Assembly (NCBI GenBank): GCA_963832725.1
Contig: CAWHVG010000006.1
Span: 310,001 to 374,000 of the forward strand
Length of the DNA stretch: 64,000 nucleotides
Direction: 5' to 3'
Origin: JAEZBP01 sp963832725
Lineage (GTDB): Bacteria > Myxococcota_A > Polyangia > Polyangiales > Sandaracinaceae
The notes below the pieces were generated by a model that saw only the letters and a program-made list of their open reading frames with translations, made no database searches and had not been told where the DNA came from. Positions 18,880-29,195 of this stretch are shown in pieces. Every line of letters starts with the position of its first letter. Position 1 is the first letter of the stretch. The position numbers and the translations under genes are program-made.

Positions 18880-19584
18880 GTGTTCATCCGCTACTCGCTC
18901 AGGACGATCGATCTCGACGCGGCCCGCGCCTTCTACGCAGAAGCGCTGGAGCTCGCGCTGCCCGAAGGGACGGCGTCGGGCTCGATGCTCGAGGCATGGC
19001 CTCTCCACGAGCGGGCGCGGGCGAACGGCGCGCCTCCGCATTGGCTCGGTCAGATCGCGGTCGACGATGTCGACGCCGCGGCGAACGCGTTCTCGGAAGC
19101 GGGCGCGCAGCCCTTGGCCCCGATCATGCGCGCACAGGACGGCACCCGGTTCGCGACCTTCCGCGACCCGTCCGGCGCGGTCGTGGCCTTGCGCGAGCAG
19201 ACCGGGCCGGCGGAGAAGAGCCCGGTCGGCTGGCATCAGCTCCACACCACGGATCTCGACCGGGCCTTCTCGACGTATACGCGGCTCTTCGGCTGGAGCG
19301 CCGCGGGATCGGTCGACGTGCCGGATCCCGAGGGCGGCCACCGGCTCTTCGCCTGGGCTCCCGGCGGCGCGCCGGTGGGCAGCATGGCCAACACGGCGCG
19401 CTGGCCCGAAGTCCACCCTCACTGGCTCTTCTACTTCCCGGTCTCGGACGTCGAGGCTGCCGTCGAACGAGTCGTCGCACTGGGCGGAACGGCTCGGGAT
19501 CCGGTCGCGATGCCGGGCGGCACCGTACTTTCCGCCTGCGAGGACCCGCAGGGAGCCGCGTTCGGAATCGTTCGAGCCCGCTGA
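18880..19584 (+). CDS. Tandem glyoxalase/VOC-domain protein
   Basis: The protein has two vicinal-oxygen-chelate modules, about residues 1-108 and 118-234. The first includes 'IDLDAARAFYAEALEL' and 'FATFRDPSGAVVALRE'; the second includes 'TDLDRAFSTYTRLFGWS' and 'LSACEDPQGAAFGIVRA'. This paired layout is common in uncharacterised glyoxalase-like proteins (bacterial CFP30/hydroxylase-type) that bind a metal and a small electrophile. GTG 18880 starts immediately before the first beta strand. It follows the aminopeptidase gene after 50 bp and may share its transcript. The substrate is not predictable. Confidence 0.82.
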   Translation: MFIRYSLRTIDLDAARAFYAEALELALPEGTASGSMLEAWPLHERARANGAPPHWLGQIAVDDVDAAANAFSEAGAQPLAPIMRAQDGTRFATFRDPSGAVVALREQTGPAEKSPVGWHQLHTTDLDRAFSTYTRLFGWSAAGSVDVPDPEGGHRLFAWAPGGAPVGSMANTARWPEVHPHWLFYFPVSDVEAAVERVVALGGTARDPVAMPGGTVLSACEDPQGAAFGIVRAR

Positions 19585-19591
19585 CAGCGGA

Positions 19592-20002
19592 TCACTCGGA
19601 CAAGAAGCCTTCCGGCGGATGCGCCCGCACGCAGAAGTTGTCCATGGCCCACCCCGCGTTGCTGATCGCCCAGCCGCCGCCGCCGTGGTAGGCGGGGAAG
19701 TTGAAGCGGTTGAAGCGGCCATTCCACGCGAGACTGCGATGGTCGATGACGATCGCGCCGTCGGTGCGCGCGACGTAGATGCCGTCCTTGCTGTTCATGT
19801 CGAGCACGTCGGACGGCGCGAGGCAGCGCATCGGATCCGACCCGACCACCGGGAACTGCATGGAGTAGTCCATGACGTCGGGGCACGCCGAGGCGAGCAG
19901 CTCGGGATGGCCCGAGAAGGATCCGTACTCGTAGTAGAGCGGACGCGTCTCGCTGCGCATGTAGAACTCCCAGTGCCGCCAGTGGCCGAGCTGCGGGGGC
20001 AT
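19592..20002 (-). CDS. Hypothetical protein, convergent with glyoxalase gene
   Basis: The 136-residue frame from ATG 20002 is rich in aromatic residues ('HWRHWEFYMRSETRPLYYEY') and ends 'GWAMDNFCVRAHPPEGFLSE'. The distribution of aromatic and Gly residues ('NRFNFPAYHGGGGWAISNAG') looks like a real folded protein rather than a shadow, but I do not recognise a family. No signal peptide or membrane segment is visible. An in-frame ATG pair at 20050-20053 would extend it into an inverted repeat shared with the divergent lipoprotein gene. Its stop is 8 bp from the stop of the glyoxalase gene. Confidence 0.5.
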   Translation of the reverse strand: MPPQLGHWRHWEFYMRSETRPLYYEYGSFSGHPELLASACPDVMDYSMQFPVVGSDPMRCLAPSDVLDMNSKDGIYVARTDGAIVIDHRSLAWNGRFNRFNFPAYHGGGGWAISNAGWAMDNFCVRAHPPEGFLSE

Positions 20003-20044
20003 GGCGGCGCGGGATGTGGCCGCAGGCCTCGGTTGATCGCTCCG

Positions 20045-20077
20045 GCGCATCATGTCAACCGAGAGGACATGATGCGC
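20045..20077. promoter_or_regulatory. Perfect 12-bp inverted repeat over two divergent starts
   Basis: GCGCATCATGTC at 20045-20056 is the exact reverse complement of 20066-20077, with a 9-bp spacer. The right arm contains the ATGATG start of the lipoprotein gene, and the left arm contains an ATGATG start in the minus direction. It could be an operator or, in RNA, a hairpin hiding the start codon. Confidence 0.5.
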
Positions 20078-20666
20078 GTGCTCTTGCTTTGCCTCTCGCT
20101 CTCGCTCGTCGCCGGCTGCGCGAAGAGCCACGTCCGCTACGGCGACGGCAGCGTCCCGCCGCCCGGCGAGGACGGGATCCTTGGTGTTTCCGGATGCCGG
20201 GCCGCCGGTGCGGATCGACGCCGGGCCACCCACACGCATCGACGCCGGGCCGCCCACACGCGTCGACGCCGGGGCAAGCTCGGCCGGGATTGCGGTCTCG
20301 ACCTGCGGCCCCATGGGCGGCCCCGCCTGGACGTTCGTCGCCTCGCGCACGCCGATCGATTGCAGCGTCCTGATGTCCGGGATGCCGCCGCCCAACTCCA
20401 CCATCCTGCTCATCACCGGCGACGTCTCGAACGGCACCATGCCCCGGTCCTACCCCATCGACTCCAGCGTGACGAACGGCGCCATCCTGTACTGCCGGTC
20501 GAGCAGCAGCATGTGCCAGAACGCGGTCATGGGGACGATCACGCTCGAGCGCTTCCAGAGCGGGTCGGAGGCCGTGCTGAGCTGGAACGCCGCCCTCACG
20601 GACGGCACCGGTACGAGCGGCCGCGCCCGGATCACGACCTTCTGTCCGTCCCCCAGCTGCGGCTGA
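20069..20666 (+). CDS. Lipoprotein with DAGPPTRI repeats, frame broken near 20178
   Basis: ATG 20069 opens 'MMRVLLLCLSLSLVAGCAKS', a lipoprotein signal with lipobox V-A-G-C. The frame breaks at a GGGATCC (GATC at 20176-20179); dropping one base joins it to 'LVFPDAGPPVRIDAGPPT', a Pro/Asp/Ala linker with three R/V-x-I/V-D-A-G repeats. A C-terminal domain of about 120 residues follows, with paired Cys ('ILYCRSSSSMCQNA', 'TTFCPSPSCG'), beta-rich and of no family I know. The linker style is typical of Sandaracinus-like lipoproteins. It should be a surface or periplasmic anchored protein of about 198 residues. Confidence 0.6.
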
Positions 20667-20733
20667 GCCGGCCTCGCGCAGGAACGTCCGGCCGCTCTTG
20701 CTCGGCTCCCTGGATGGGAGTACCGAGACGTTC

Positions 20734-21789
20734 ATGCAACACGGACGTATCGCGTTCGTGGCCGCCCTCGCGGTCACGCTCCTCTTCGCTTGTGACAGCT
20801 CGACCAGCACCGACGACGGCGGCACCACGGCCGACGCCGGCAGCGGCGGACACGACGGCGGCAGCACCACGCCCGACGCGGGCGGCGGTGGAACGGACGC
20901 CGGCTCCAGCTCCGGCCCCGACGGCGGCCCGACCCTCGACGGCGGCGGGTCGGCCATCCACACCGTCTTCGTCATCTCGATGGAGAACCACAACTGGTCC
21001 GAGATCCTCGGCAGCAGCTCGGCGCCCTACATCAACGGCCTCTTGAGCCGCGACGACGCCTCCTACACCGACCAGTACTTCAACCCGCCGGGCATCCACC
21101 CGAGCGAGCCGAACTACATCTGGATGGAGGCTGGCGACAACTTCGGCATCCGAAACGACAGCAACCCGAGCTCGAACCACCAGTCGACCACCGACCACCT
21201 GGTCACGCAGCTCGAGACGGCCGGCCTCGACTGGCGCTCCTACCAGGAGGACATCGTGGCCGACACGTGCGGGCTGACCGGCCACGCCCTCTACGCGCCG
21301 AAGCACAACCCGATGATCTACTTCGACGACGTCAACGACGGCCTCAACCCGACCAGCGCGCGCTGCATCGAGCACGTCCGACCCTACACCGAGCTGGCCA
21401 CCGACATCTCGGCCGGGCACGTCGTCGACTACAACTTCATCACGCCGAACCTCTGCCACGACATGCACAACAGCAGCGGTTGCGCGACGGGCGACTCGAT
21501 CAAGAACGGCGACGACTGGCTGTCGAGCGAGCTGCCGATGATCCTCACGTCCGACGCGTACCTAAACGGCGGCGTGGTCTTCATCACCTGGGACGAGAGC
21601 GAGGGAGGCGACCACCCGATTGGGATGATCGTGCTCTCGCCGTCGGCCAAGGGCCACGGCTACCACAACACCATCCACTACACGCACAGCTCCTACCTGC
21701 GCACGGTGGAGGAGATCTTCGGCGTGCCGCTCCTGCGCGACGCGCAGAACGCGATGGACCTGAGCGACCTCTTCTCGGTCTTCCCCTGA
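20734..21789 (+). CDS. Lipoprotein phosphoesterase (phospholipase C/acid phosphatase family)
   Basis: ATG 20734 gives 'MQHGRIAFVAALAVTLLFAC', a lipoprotein signal, followed by a Gly/Asp/Ser linker of about 50 residues. The catalytic domain begins 'VFVISMENHNWSEILG', the opening of the PF04185 phosphoesterase family, whose Glu-Asn pair contributes to metal and nucleophile binding. Later motifs are 'FITPNLCHDMHNSSG' and 'VFITWDESEGGDHPIG', which supply further metal ligands. Members hydrolyse phosphate esters of phospholipids or small molecules. It should be an extracytoplasmic, membrane-anchored enzyme. The start 12 codons upstream (20698) is less likely because it precedes the basic n-region. 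Confidence 0.85.
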   Translation: MQHGRIAFVAALAVTLLFACDSSTSTDDGGTTADAGSGGHDGGSTTPDAGGGGTDAGSSSGPDGGPTLDGGGSAIHTVFVISMENHNWSEILGSSSAPYINGLLSRDDASYTDQYFNPPGIHPSEPNYIWMEAGDNFGIRNDSNPSSNHQSTTDHLVTQLETAGLDWRSYQEDIVADTCGLTGHALYAPKHNPMIYFDDVNDGLNPTSARCIEHVRPYTELATDISAGHVVDYNFITPNLCHDMHNSSGCATGDSIKNGDDWLSSELPMILTSDAYLNGGVVFITWDESEGGDHPIGMIVLSPSAKGHGYHNTIHYTHSSYLRTVEEIFGVPLLRDAQNAMDLSDLFSVFP

Positions 21790-21987
21790 TCAGGCCGGCT
21801 CGACCCGTAGGTTTCCGCTCTCGAGGTCGAGCCGCAGCACGTAGCGACGGCCGTCGTCGCTCTTGAAGGTGGTCTTGAGGTCCGTGTTCGTCCGGGCCTC
21901 GCCGACCAGCATCTTCAGGTAGTCCTTGTCGCGCGCGTGCAGCGCCTTGAGGACCGCGATCCCATCCGCGTCGCCGTCGAGCTTCAC
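21790..21987 (-). CDS. Small hypothetical protein, 65 aa
   Basis: This short frame starts at GTG 21987 and ends next to the stop of the phosphoesterase gene. The peptide is charged and well balanced ('ALHARDKDYLKMLVGEAR', 'RYVLRLDLESGNLRVEPA'), unlike the Arg/Pro/Ala-rich shadows around it, which argues for a real protein. It has no signal peptide, no Cys and no family I recognise. The ribosome binding site is weak, so the start could be elsewhere. Confidence 0.4.
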   Translation of the reverse strand: MKLDGDADGIAVLKALHARDKDYLKMLVGEARTNTDLKTTFKSDDGRRYVLRLDLESGNLRVEPA

Positions 21988-22194
21988 GAGCCCGAAGTTA
22001 CACCGGCGCCAACGAACGCGCGAGCCGGCCGCAGTCCGCCGTGACGCTTCGCTCCTCGGCGTTCGGGCGGACGACCCGTCTCTCCGCCGGTCCCTCCTCG
22101 CAACTGCCACGGCAGTCGCTGGTCGGTCCGACCGTGGGTAGGGATTGTCGCGCGCCGAAATCTCTCGGGCTCGGTCCTTCGACGGGCTGCTAAC

Positions 22195-23695
<1,501 letters not shown>

Positions 23696-23703
<8 letters not shown>

Positions 23704-23759
23704 GCGCCGTCCACTCCTGAGCGCCGTGCACTCCCGAGCGCCGTTGACTCCTGCGCGCC
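23696..23759 (+). repeat. 17-bp tandem repeat at the 3' end of the bEBP gene
   Basis: ACTCCTGAGCGCCGTCC is repeated almost four times with a 17-bp period, beginning in the last codons of the activator gene and continuing into the intergenic spacer. The units differ by one to three bases. It could be replication slippage or a set of binding sites in front of the CpaB-like gene. Confidence 0.75.
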
Positions 23760-23825
23760 CAGTCTGAAAGGCTATCCGTTCCGAGCTCGGAGCTCCTGCC
23801 TCGGAGCTCGAAGCCCGCACAGCCG

Positions 23826-24629
23826 ATGAACCGAACCCTCCTCATCCTCTCCGGCGCCCTCGTGTTGGGGGGCATCGCGGTCTTCTACCTGTACACGGAG
23901 GCCTTCGTCCGCGACGAGACGGGCGGCCCGCGGGTGCTGGTGGTGACGGCGGGGCTCGACATCCCCTTCGGCATGCCGATGCAGGCCGAGTGGCTGACGC
24001 TGGAGCCGCTCCCCGAGGCGTACGTGGAGGAGCGGCACGTGAGGGCGAGCGAGCTGCGCCGCCTGGTCGGCGTCCCGCTCTCGCAGTCGGTGCACGCGGG
24101 TGAGGCGATCCTCCGCACCGATCTCTCGGTCCTCTCCGATCAGCAGCGGACGCTCTCGGCCGAGATCCCGCCCGGCAAACGCGCGGTCAGCATCTTCTGC
24201 CAGCCGGAGTCCTCGTTCTCCGGGATGTTGCGGCCCGGCGATCGGGTGGACGCGCTCCTGACGGTCGGCGATCACCGCGAGCCGGGCTCGGGGCACACCG
24301 TGGTGCTCGCGCAGAACCTGCTGGTGCTCTCGGTGGGCATCGGCACGCAGCGCAACTGGGACGACAGCCGCAACCGGGCCCGGACCGACCCGACCGCGCA
24401 GGTGAGCCTGGAGGTGGCGCCCCAGGACGCGCAGCGGCTCGTCTTGGCGCGCGGCGAGGGGCAGGTCCGCCTGCTGCTCCGCAACCCGAACGACGTCACC
24501 ACGCTCGACGATCCGCCCGAGATCGCCGAAGCGCAGCTCTTCGACGCCGCGCGGCGGGCCGACTGGCTGCGGCGCTTCGCGCTGGTGGAGCGCCCCGCCC
24601 CGGCCGCGGACGCCGAAGCCACCCAGTGA
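23826..24629 (+). CDS. Stand-alone CpaB/RcpC-like Flp pilus assembly protein
   Basis: The 267-residue protein has an N-terminal membrane segment ('LLILSGALVLGGIAVFYLY') followed by an SAF-type domain ('GLDIPFGMPMQAEWLTLEPL') and a C-terminal RcpC-like region ('FSGMLRPGDRVDALLTV', 'VVLAQNLLVLSVGIGT'). It is a clear paralogue of the CpaB encoded at 59418-60215. CpaB acts in the periplasm next to the Tad secretin. Here no other Tad gene follows; its only regulatory neighbour is the sigma-54 activator just upstream. It may equip a second pilus or an alternative state of the same one. Confidence 0.82.
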   Translation: MNRTLLILSGALVLGGIAVFYLYTEAFVRDETGGPRVLVVTAGLDIPFGMPMQAEWLTLEPLPEAYVEERHVRASELRRLVGVPLSQSVHAGEAILRTDLSVLSDQQRTLSAEIPPGKRAVSIFCQPESSFSGMLRPGDRVDALLTVGDHREPGSGHTVVLAQNLLVLSVGIGTQRNWDDSRNRARTDPTAQVSLEVAPQDAQRLVLARGEGQVRLLLRNPNDVTTLDDPPEIAEAQLFDAARRADWLRRFALVERPAPAADAEATQ

Positions 24630-24831
24630 TCGCGAAGAGCGTCTGGAACGCACTCGGAGCTCCCCTCCACCGAAAGGGAGCAGCCGGACCTAGCCGGACC
24701 TCGTGGATTCGAGCTGCGAAGGCACCCCAGACCCGGCGGCGACCGCTCGCGCTCTCTATACTCTGGAGACACACGCGTGATTGCGACCCCGCGGCGTGAA
24801 GGTCACGCGATCCAGCGAAAGGTCGGGCGCC

Positions 24832-25876
24832 ATGGCCGCTGTCATCACCTCCGGAGTCACCTCCCTCGCCTACCGCGCGCAGCAGCTCGGGATGCTGGTG
24901 CCCGCGGCGCTGGCGCAGCGCATGGTCCGCTTCGTCGGGCGCGCGCGTACGCCCAACCCGGACCGAGAGACCCTCACCGCGCTGCACCGGCGGCTGCGAA
25001 AGCTCTTCGAGGTCGATCTCGCCAACGCCGAGGCGGGGATGTACCCGCGCAGCCTCCTCTTCTCGGTGCCGGTCTCGGCCTACGCCAAGCAGCTCCCCCA
25101 GCTCGTCATCGACATGCCGCGATCGATGTGGCGCCGGCGCCAGGCCCACTATCGCGACCTGCCGGACGAGGTCGACGTGCGCGAGTACCCGCCCTACTTC
25201 CGGCGCACCTTCCACTGGCAGACCGACGGCTACCTCAGTCGGCGCTCGGCGAAGCTCTACGACGTCGGCGTGGAGCTCCTCTTCGCCGGCACCGCGGACG
25301 TGATGCGCCGGCAGGTGGTTCCGCCGATCACGACCTTCCTGCGGGAGCAGGGCGGCGCCAAGGGCAAGCGGCTGCTCGACGTGGCCTGCGGGACCGGCCG
25401 CACGCTGGCGCAGATCCACGAGGCGCACCCGGCGCTCAAGCTCTACGGGCTCGACCTCTCTCCCTACTACGTGCAGGAGGCGCGCGAGGCGCTCTGCGCA
25501 CGTGCCGGATGTCTCGCTGGTGACCGAGAACGCCGAGGCCATGCCCTTCGCCGACGAGCTCTTCGACGCCGTCACCTGCGTCTACCTCTTCCACGAGCTG
25601 CCGAAGAACGCGCGCCGGCAGGTGATCGCCGAGATGTACCGCGTCCTCCGACCGGGCGGCCTCTTGGTCATCGAAGACTCGGGGCAGTACGCGGAGTCCT
25701 CGTCGATCCGCTTCTTCCTCGACCGCTTCCCCGAGGACTTCCACGAGCCCTTTTTCCGCGACTACCTCCGCGACGATCTCGCCGTGCCGCTCGAGGAGGC
25801 CGGGTTCGAGGTGCGGGCTGCCGATCCCTGCTTCGTGGCCAAGGTGGTCGTCGCCCGAAAGCCGCTCGCGGCCTGA
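24832..25876 (+). CDS. SAM-dependent methyltransferase, frame broken near 25495
   Basis: ATG 24832 opens a protein whose N-terminal 170 residues are helical ('YRDLPDEVDVREYPPYFRR', 'FHWQTDGYLSRRSAKLYD') and are followed by a class I methyltransferase domain: motif I 'LLDVACGTGRTLAQI', acidic loop 'YGLDLSPYYVQEA', then 'AVTCVYLFHELP' and 'MYRVLRPGGLLVIEDS'. Between 25490 and 25502 the frame shifts by one base, so motif I and the later motifs lie in different frames; together they give about 347 residues. The substrate is unknown; the type resembles methyltransferases of quinone, sterol or polyketide pathways. Confidence 0.72.
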
Positions 25877-25988
25877 GCCGTGCTCCCGTGCTCCCGAGAA
25901 CGGTTCGCGCTCGGGTGGAAGCGGACGCGGTCTGGGGCGCCGAGATTGTCATCGCGCGGTCGCCAACGGGGACGCGGCGGGCGAGGAG

Positions 25989-26537
25989 CTACTCGCCTTC
26001 GGGCGGTCCGAAGCGGACGTGGCGGCGGACGCGCTCGGCGCACTCGTGCTGGGCGTAGCGCATGGCGCTCATCATCGCGCAGTCGCCGGCGTCGAGGACG
26101 GCGGCTTGGACGACGGCGGCGGCGGTGGTAGCGGCTTCGTCCGGCGCGTCGATCGACGAGAGGGCCGCGAACGCCGCGGTGGCGGCTGCGGCGACGGCCG
26201 GATCGGGCGCCTCGTCGATGGCGGCTTCCACGGCGCGCTTGGCGGCTTGGATTCCCTCGTCGCCCGCTCCGGAAAGCCAGCGGCGAGCGGCGTCGAGGGC
26301 CTCGCGCGGGCGGGCCTCGTCGTCGGCGACGTACTCGAGCGCCAGCTCCGCGCACTCGCAGGCGGCGCGCACCAGCTCGGCCCGGTCCACCCCGCGGCGG
26401 GCGGCCAGGCCCAGGAGCCAGTCGCCGCGCGGGCACTCGTTCCAGGCCCGCGCCCAGTCGTCACCGTACGCGCGCGCCCACTCGACGACGTCGTGGTGGG
26501 CGCCGTGCGCTTCGAGCCACTGAGCGAGCGTGGTCAT
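25989..26537 (-). CDS. Immunity-protein-like helical protein
   Basis: The 182-residue product is almost entirely helical and Ala-rich, with the block 'CPRGDWLLGLAARRGVD' followed by 'ELVRAACECAELALEYV' and 'RPREALDAARRWLSG'. This order (Trp-Leu-Leu, Cys-rich helix, R-P-x-x-A-x-x-x-A-x-x-W) is what I know from 'putative immunity protein' families found beside or apart from polymorphic toxins. No toxin gene is visible in the neighbourhood, so it may be an orphan or have been co-opted. ATG 26537 is the natural start. Confidence 0.55.
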   Translation of the reverse strand: MTTLAQWLEAHGAHHDVVEWARAYGDDWARAWNECPRGDWLLGLAARRGVDRAELVRAACECAELALEYVADDEARPREALDAARRWLSGAGDEGIQAAKRAVEAAIDEAPDPAVAAAATAAFAALSSIDAPDEAATTAAAVVQAAVLDAGDCAMMSAMRYAQHECAERVRRHVRFGPPEGE

Positions 26538-26647
26538 GCGTCAGCGTAGCAGTCCGGGAGACGGAACGGCGCACTCCCGAGCCTCTTGACCGGCGCCCGC
26601 GTCCGCTGCATACGCGCGGTCGAACATCCCTCCGGAGGCGAGCCCGA

Positions 26648-27005
26648 ATGGCGATCACGGTCTACCAGTATCCGAAGTGCGGCACCTGCAAGAAGGCGCT
26701 GAAGTGGCTCGAGGCGCACGGCGTCGAGCACCGGACGATCGACATCGTGGAGAAGCCTCCGTCGAAGACCGCGCTGAAGCGCATCTGGAAGGCGTCGGGC
26801 CTCCCGAATCCAGAAGCTCTTCAACACCTCCGGCCAGTCCTACCGGCAGGGCGGCTTCAAGGAGAAGCTGAAGACGATGAGCGACGCGGAGGCGATCGAG
26901 GCGCTGGCGGCCGATGGCAAGCTGATCAAGCGCCCGCTGATCGAAGGCGAAGGCGTCACGCTGGTCGGCTTCCACGAGGGTCGCTACGCCGAAGCGTTGG
27001 GCTGA
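26648..27005 (+). CDS. ArsC/Spx-family protein (YffB-like), frame broken near 26808
   Basis: The protein begins 'MAITVYQYPKCGTCKKALKW', a thioredoxin-fold start with C-G-T-C as in ArsC/Spx relatives. A GAATC at 26806-26810 breaks the frame; taking out one base gives GATC and reads on as 'LFNTSGQSYRQGGFKEKL' and 'KLIKRPLIEGEGVTLVGF', exactly the remaining ArsC-family blocks (N-T-S-G and R-P-L). The repaired length of 118 residues is standard. Such proteins use the Cys for arsenate reduction or other thiol chemistry; the C-x-x-C form is more typical of the YffB/Spx-like group than of true arsenate reductases. Confidence 0.8.
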
Positions 27006-27075
27006 TCCGGAGGTTCGGAGCTCGAATCCACGAGGTTCGGCTCCCGTCCCGCTCGCCGGAGGGGCATGTCGGCGA

Positions 27076-27116
27076 GAGCCCCTCCCCCCGACCCCCCGCT
27101 TGCGGGAGGGGGAGCT
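27076..27116. repeat. G/C-rich palindromic repeat (REP-like), copy 1
   Basis: A C-rich half (CCCCTCCCCCC) is followed by a G-rich half (GGGAGGGGGAGCTC) in the spacer after the ArsC-like gene. Related palindromes occur at 34943-34978 and 57567-57589, so this looks like a dispersed intergenic family. Confidence 0.55.
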
Positions 27117-27141
27117 CCGGGTGCGTCCCAGACCCGCGCGA

Positions 27142-27180
27142 ACATTGATGACCGATCAATGTTGATCAACCGATCAACAT
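27142..27180. promoter_or_regulatory. Two overlapping GATCAA hairpins between convergent genes
   Basis: ACATTGAT (27142-27149) pairs with ATCAATGT (27155-27162), and ATGTTGATC (27159-27167) pairs perfectly with GATCAACAT (27172-27180). The two stems share 27159-27162 and therefore exclude each other. The stretch is strikingly AT-rich for this genome. As it lies between the ends of two convergent genes, a bidirectional transcription stop is the simplest reading; a binding site is possible. Confidence 0.5.
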
Positions 27181-27207
27181 ATCGGGCTCCGAAGCCGGCC
27201 AGGCGCT

Positions 27208-28548
27208 TCAGTCGAGCTGCTCGATGAGGTGGTAGAGCGCTTTCCTGCGCGTCGGCGCGAGCTGCGCGCAGGCTCGGCCCAGCTCGGTGACAATCTCCGA
27301 AGGCAGCGCGCGGAGCAGCGGCCAGCCGTCCGCGGTGTCGAGGAGCCTGTCGCTCTCCGCGTCCCCGAGGCGCGCGTACATGTACGCGGCGAGCGGCGAG
27401 TTGCGCAGATCGAAGCCGGACTCCTTCTTGCGCCCGTCGGAGAGCAGGCGGAGCACCTCGCGATCGACGTCACCGACCACCGGCTCGTCGTCCTCGGGCA
27501 GCAGGTGCTCGAGCCGGAGCGAAGGTCGGTCGCCCGGCAGGTCGCCCATGAAGAGGGGGACCGGCGCGTCTCCACCCGTCTCGAGGGCCAACGTCTCCAG
27601 CAAGCGCGCGCTCAGGAGCTTCTGCCGCAAATAGCGCGTGCCGCGCGCGATGTTCGTCCCGGCGCGATCGTAGAGCGCCGAGAGGTGCGCCTCGTCGGGC
27701 GTGCCGCGGTAGGTGCGGAAGACCCGGGTCGGCTCGAGCTGCGCCAAGAAGCCGCTCATCTTGGTCATGGCCACGCGGTACTCGCCGAGCGTGTAGGCCG
27801 GCGCGCGCAGCGTGGGGTTGGTCTCGGGCAGCAGCTCCCAGGTGTTGCTCAGGAACGCGGCCGCATCCTCGAACGCGAAGTTGCCCACGTCGCGGTTCGC
27901 CACCCGCACCGCTCGCCGCACCGCGTCGTCCACGCCCCCCGGGCCCAGCCCGAGATCGTGGGCCAGATCGGCCTCGCTCAAGCGCGCGGCCAGGCTCTCC
28001 TCCGCGCCCGACGGCCGGAAGGGGATGGTCGCCTCGATGCAGGCCACGATCTGAGCCAGCTCGGCCGGGCTCAGGTGCGAGCGCAGCGCCCGCACCGCCA
28101 AGAGCGCGCTGGCCAGCTCGTTGAGCCCCGTCTGGAACGTGACGGCCTGCCCCGGCGTGAACCCGAAGAGGCGCGCGACCAACGAGCGCAGCACGTCCTC
28201 TCGAGGGTCGAAAGGACCGAGCTCCACGTGCTGACCGTCCACCTGCAGCGCGTCGCCGAGGTGCATCTCCAGCCCGCGCGGGAGCCCGCCGTCGACCTCG
28301 CAGTAGACCGTGTCGTGGAAGAGGATGGCGAGCGTGCCGATCGCGTCGAGGCCACCGTCGATCTGAAAGACGTGGTCGACCGTATGGTAGCTGCGGCCGC
28401 GCCCCGACATGCTGGCGTGGATCAGCACCGCCCACTGCTCGAGGTCGGCGTCGGTCGGATCCCTGCCCAGCTCCTGCATCGCGGAGCGAAACATCACCAC
28501 CAGACGCTGCAGCGTCGGTAGCTGAACTCGACTCTCTTCCGTCATCAC
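27208..28548 (-). CDS. HD-superfamily hydrolase-like protein
   Basis: The 446-residue protein contains 'RGRSYHTVDHVFQI' and, 25 residues later, 'LAILFHDTVYCEV', giving the H...HD metal-site pattern of the HD superfamily; further conserved acidic and His positions follow in the helical part. The first 40 residues are a helical lead-in and the region after about 260 has no domain I recognise. HD proteins usually cleave phosphate esters of nucleotides. No membrane segment is present. The gene is isolated, with convergent neighbours on its 3' side. Confidence 0.65.
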   Translation of the reverse strand: MMTEESRVQLPTLQRLVVMFRSAMQELGRDPTDADLEQWAVLIHASMSGRGRSYHTVDHVFQIDGGLDAIGTLAILFHDTVYCEVDGGLPRGLEMHLGDALQVDGQHVELGPFDPREDVLRSLVARLFGFTPGQAVTFQTGLNELASALLAVRALRSHLSPAELAQIVACIEATIPFRPSGAEESLAARLSEADLAHDLGLGPGGVDDAVRRAVRVANRDVGNFAFEDAAAFLSNTWELLPETNPTLRAPAYTLGEYRVAMTKMSGFLAQLEPTRVFRTYRGTPDEAHLSALYDRAGTNIARGTRYLRQKLLSARLLETLALETGGDAPVPLFMGDLPGDRPSLRLEHLLPEDDEPVVGDVDREVLRLLSDGRKKESGFDLRNSPLAAYMYARLGDAESDRLLDTADGWPLLRALPSEIVTELGRACAQLAPTRRKALYHLIEQLD

Positions 28549-28676
28549 CGCCGCGCTCCCCCCAGTCTATCAGCAGGCTGGCCCCGAAGTACGCTCCGAA
28601 TGTGTAAGGTCTTCCCCTACACGCCTCCGCGACCTCGGAGCGGGACTTGCAGAGCTGTCGAGGCGGAGGCGAAAGC

Positions 28677-29150
28677 ATGAAGACGTTGCGAAGCGTGTCG
28701 CGCTTGCTCAGCCCTGTCGGCCTGACGGTGATGCGGGTCTGCGTAGGGCTGATCATGGCCGTCCATGGCTGGACGAAGCTGACCGATTTCGAGCTCTGGA
28801 CGCAGATCGTGTCGCTGCTCGGCGTGCCGGTGCCACAGGTGTTCGCCGGCCTCTCCGTCGCGGCGGAGCTCGCGGGCGGGGTCGGGCTCGTGCTGGGGCT
28901 CTTCACGCCGGTCGCGGCGTTCGGGCTGGTGGTCGACCTCGCGGTGGCCATCGGGCTGGTGCACGCCGGCAACGGGCTCTTCGTTCAGAACGGCGGGTTC
29001 GAGTACGCGCTCCTCATGGCGGTGGTCGCGTTCTTCTTCCTGCTGCGGGGCGGCGGGCCCTTCAGCCTGGACCGCGCCCTCTTCGGTGAGCGCAAGCCGC
29101 GCGCGGAACCGGAGCCGACCGTGCCCTTCGGCCACGAGGCCCACGTCTGA
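28677..29150 (+). CDS. DoxX-family membrane protein
   Basis: The 157-residue protein from ATG 28677 has four hydrophobic segments and the DoxX features 'GLIMAVHGWTKLTDF' (G-x-x-x-x-x-H-G) and 'GLSVAAELAGGVGLVLGL' (E-x-x-G-G). The start follows a purine-rich site (GGAGGCGAAAGC). DoxX-like proteins are inner-membrane partners of oxidoreductases or redox sensors in many bacteria; the sequence alone does not show which. It faces the L,D-transpeptidase gene tail to tail. Confidence 0.85.
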   Translation: MKTLRSVSRLLSPVGLTVMRVCVGLIMAVHGWTKLTDFELWTQIVSLLGVPVPQVFAGLSVAAELAGGVGLVLGLFTPVAAFGLVVDLAVAIGLVHAGNGLFVQNGGFEYALLMAVVAFFFLLRGGGPFSLDRALFGERKPRAEPEPTVPFGHEAHV

Positions 29151-29195
29151 AGCAGAGCGAGGCGAGGATGAGGCGAGCGGGCGTCGCGCCTCGGC

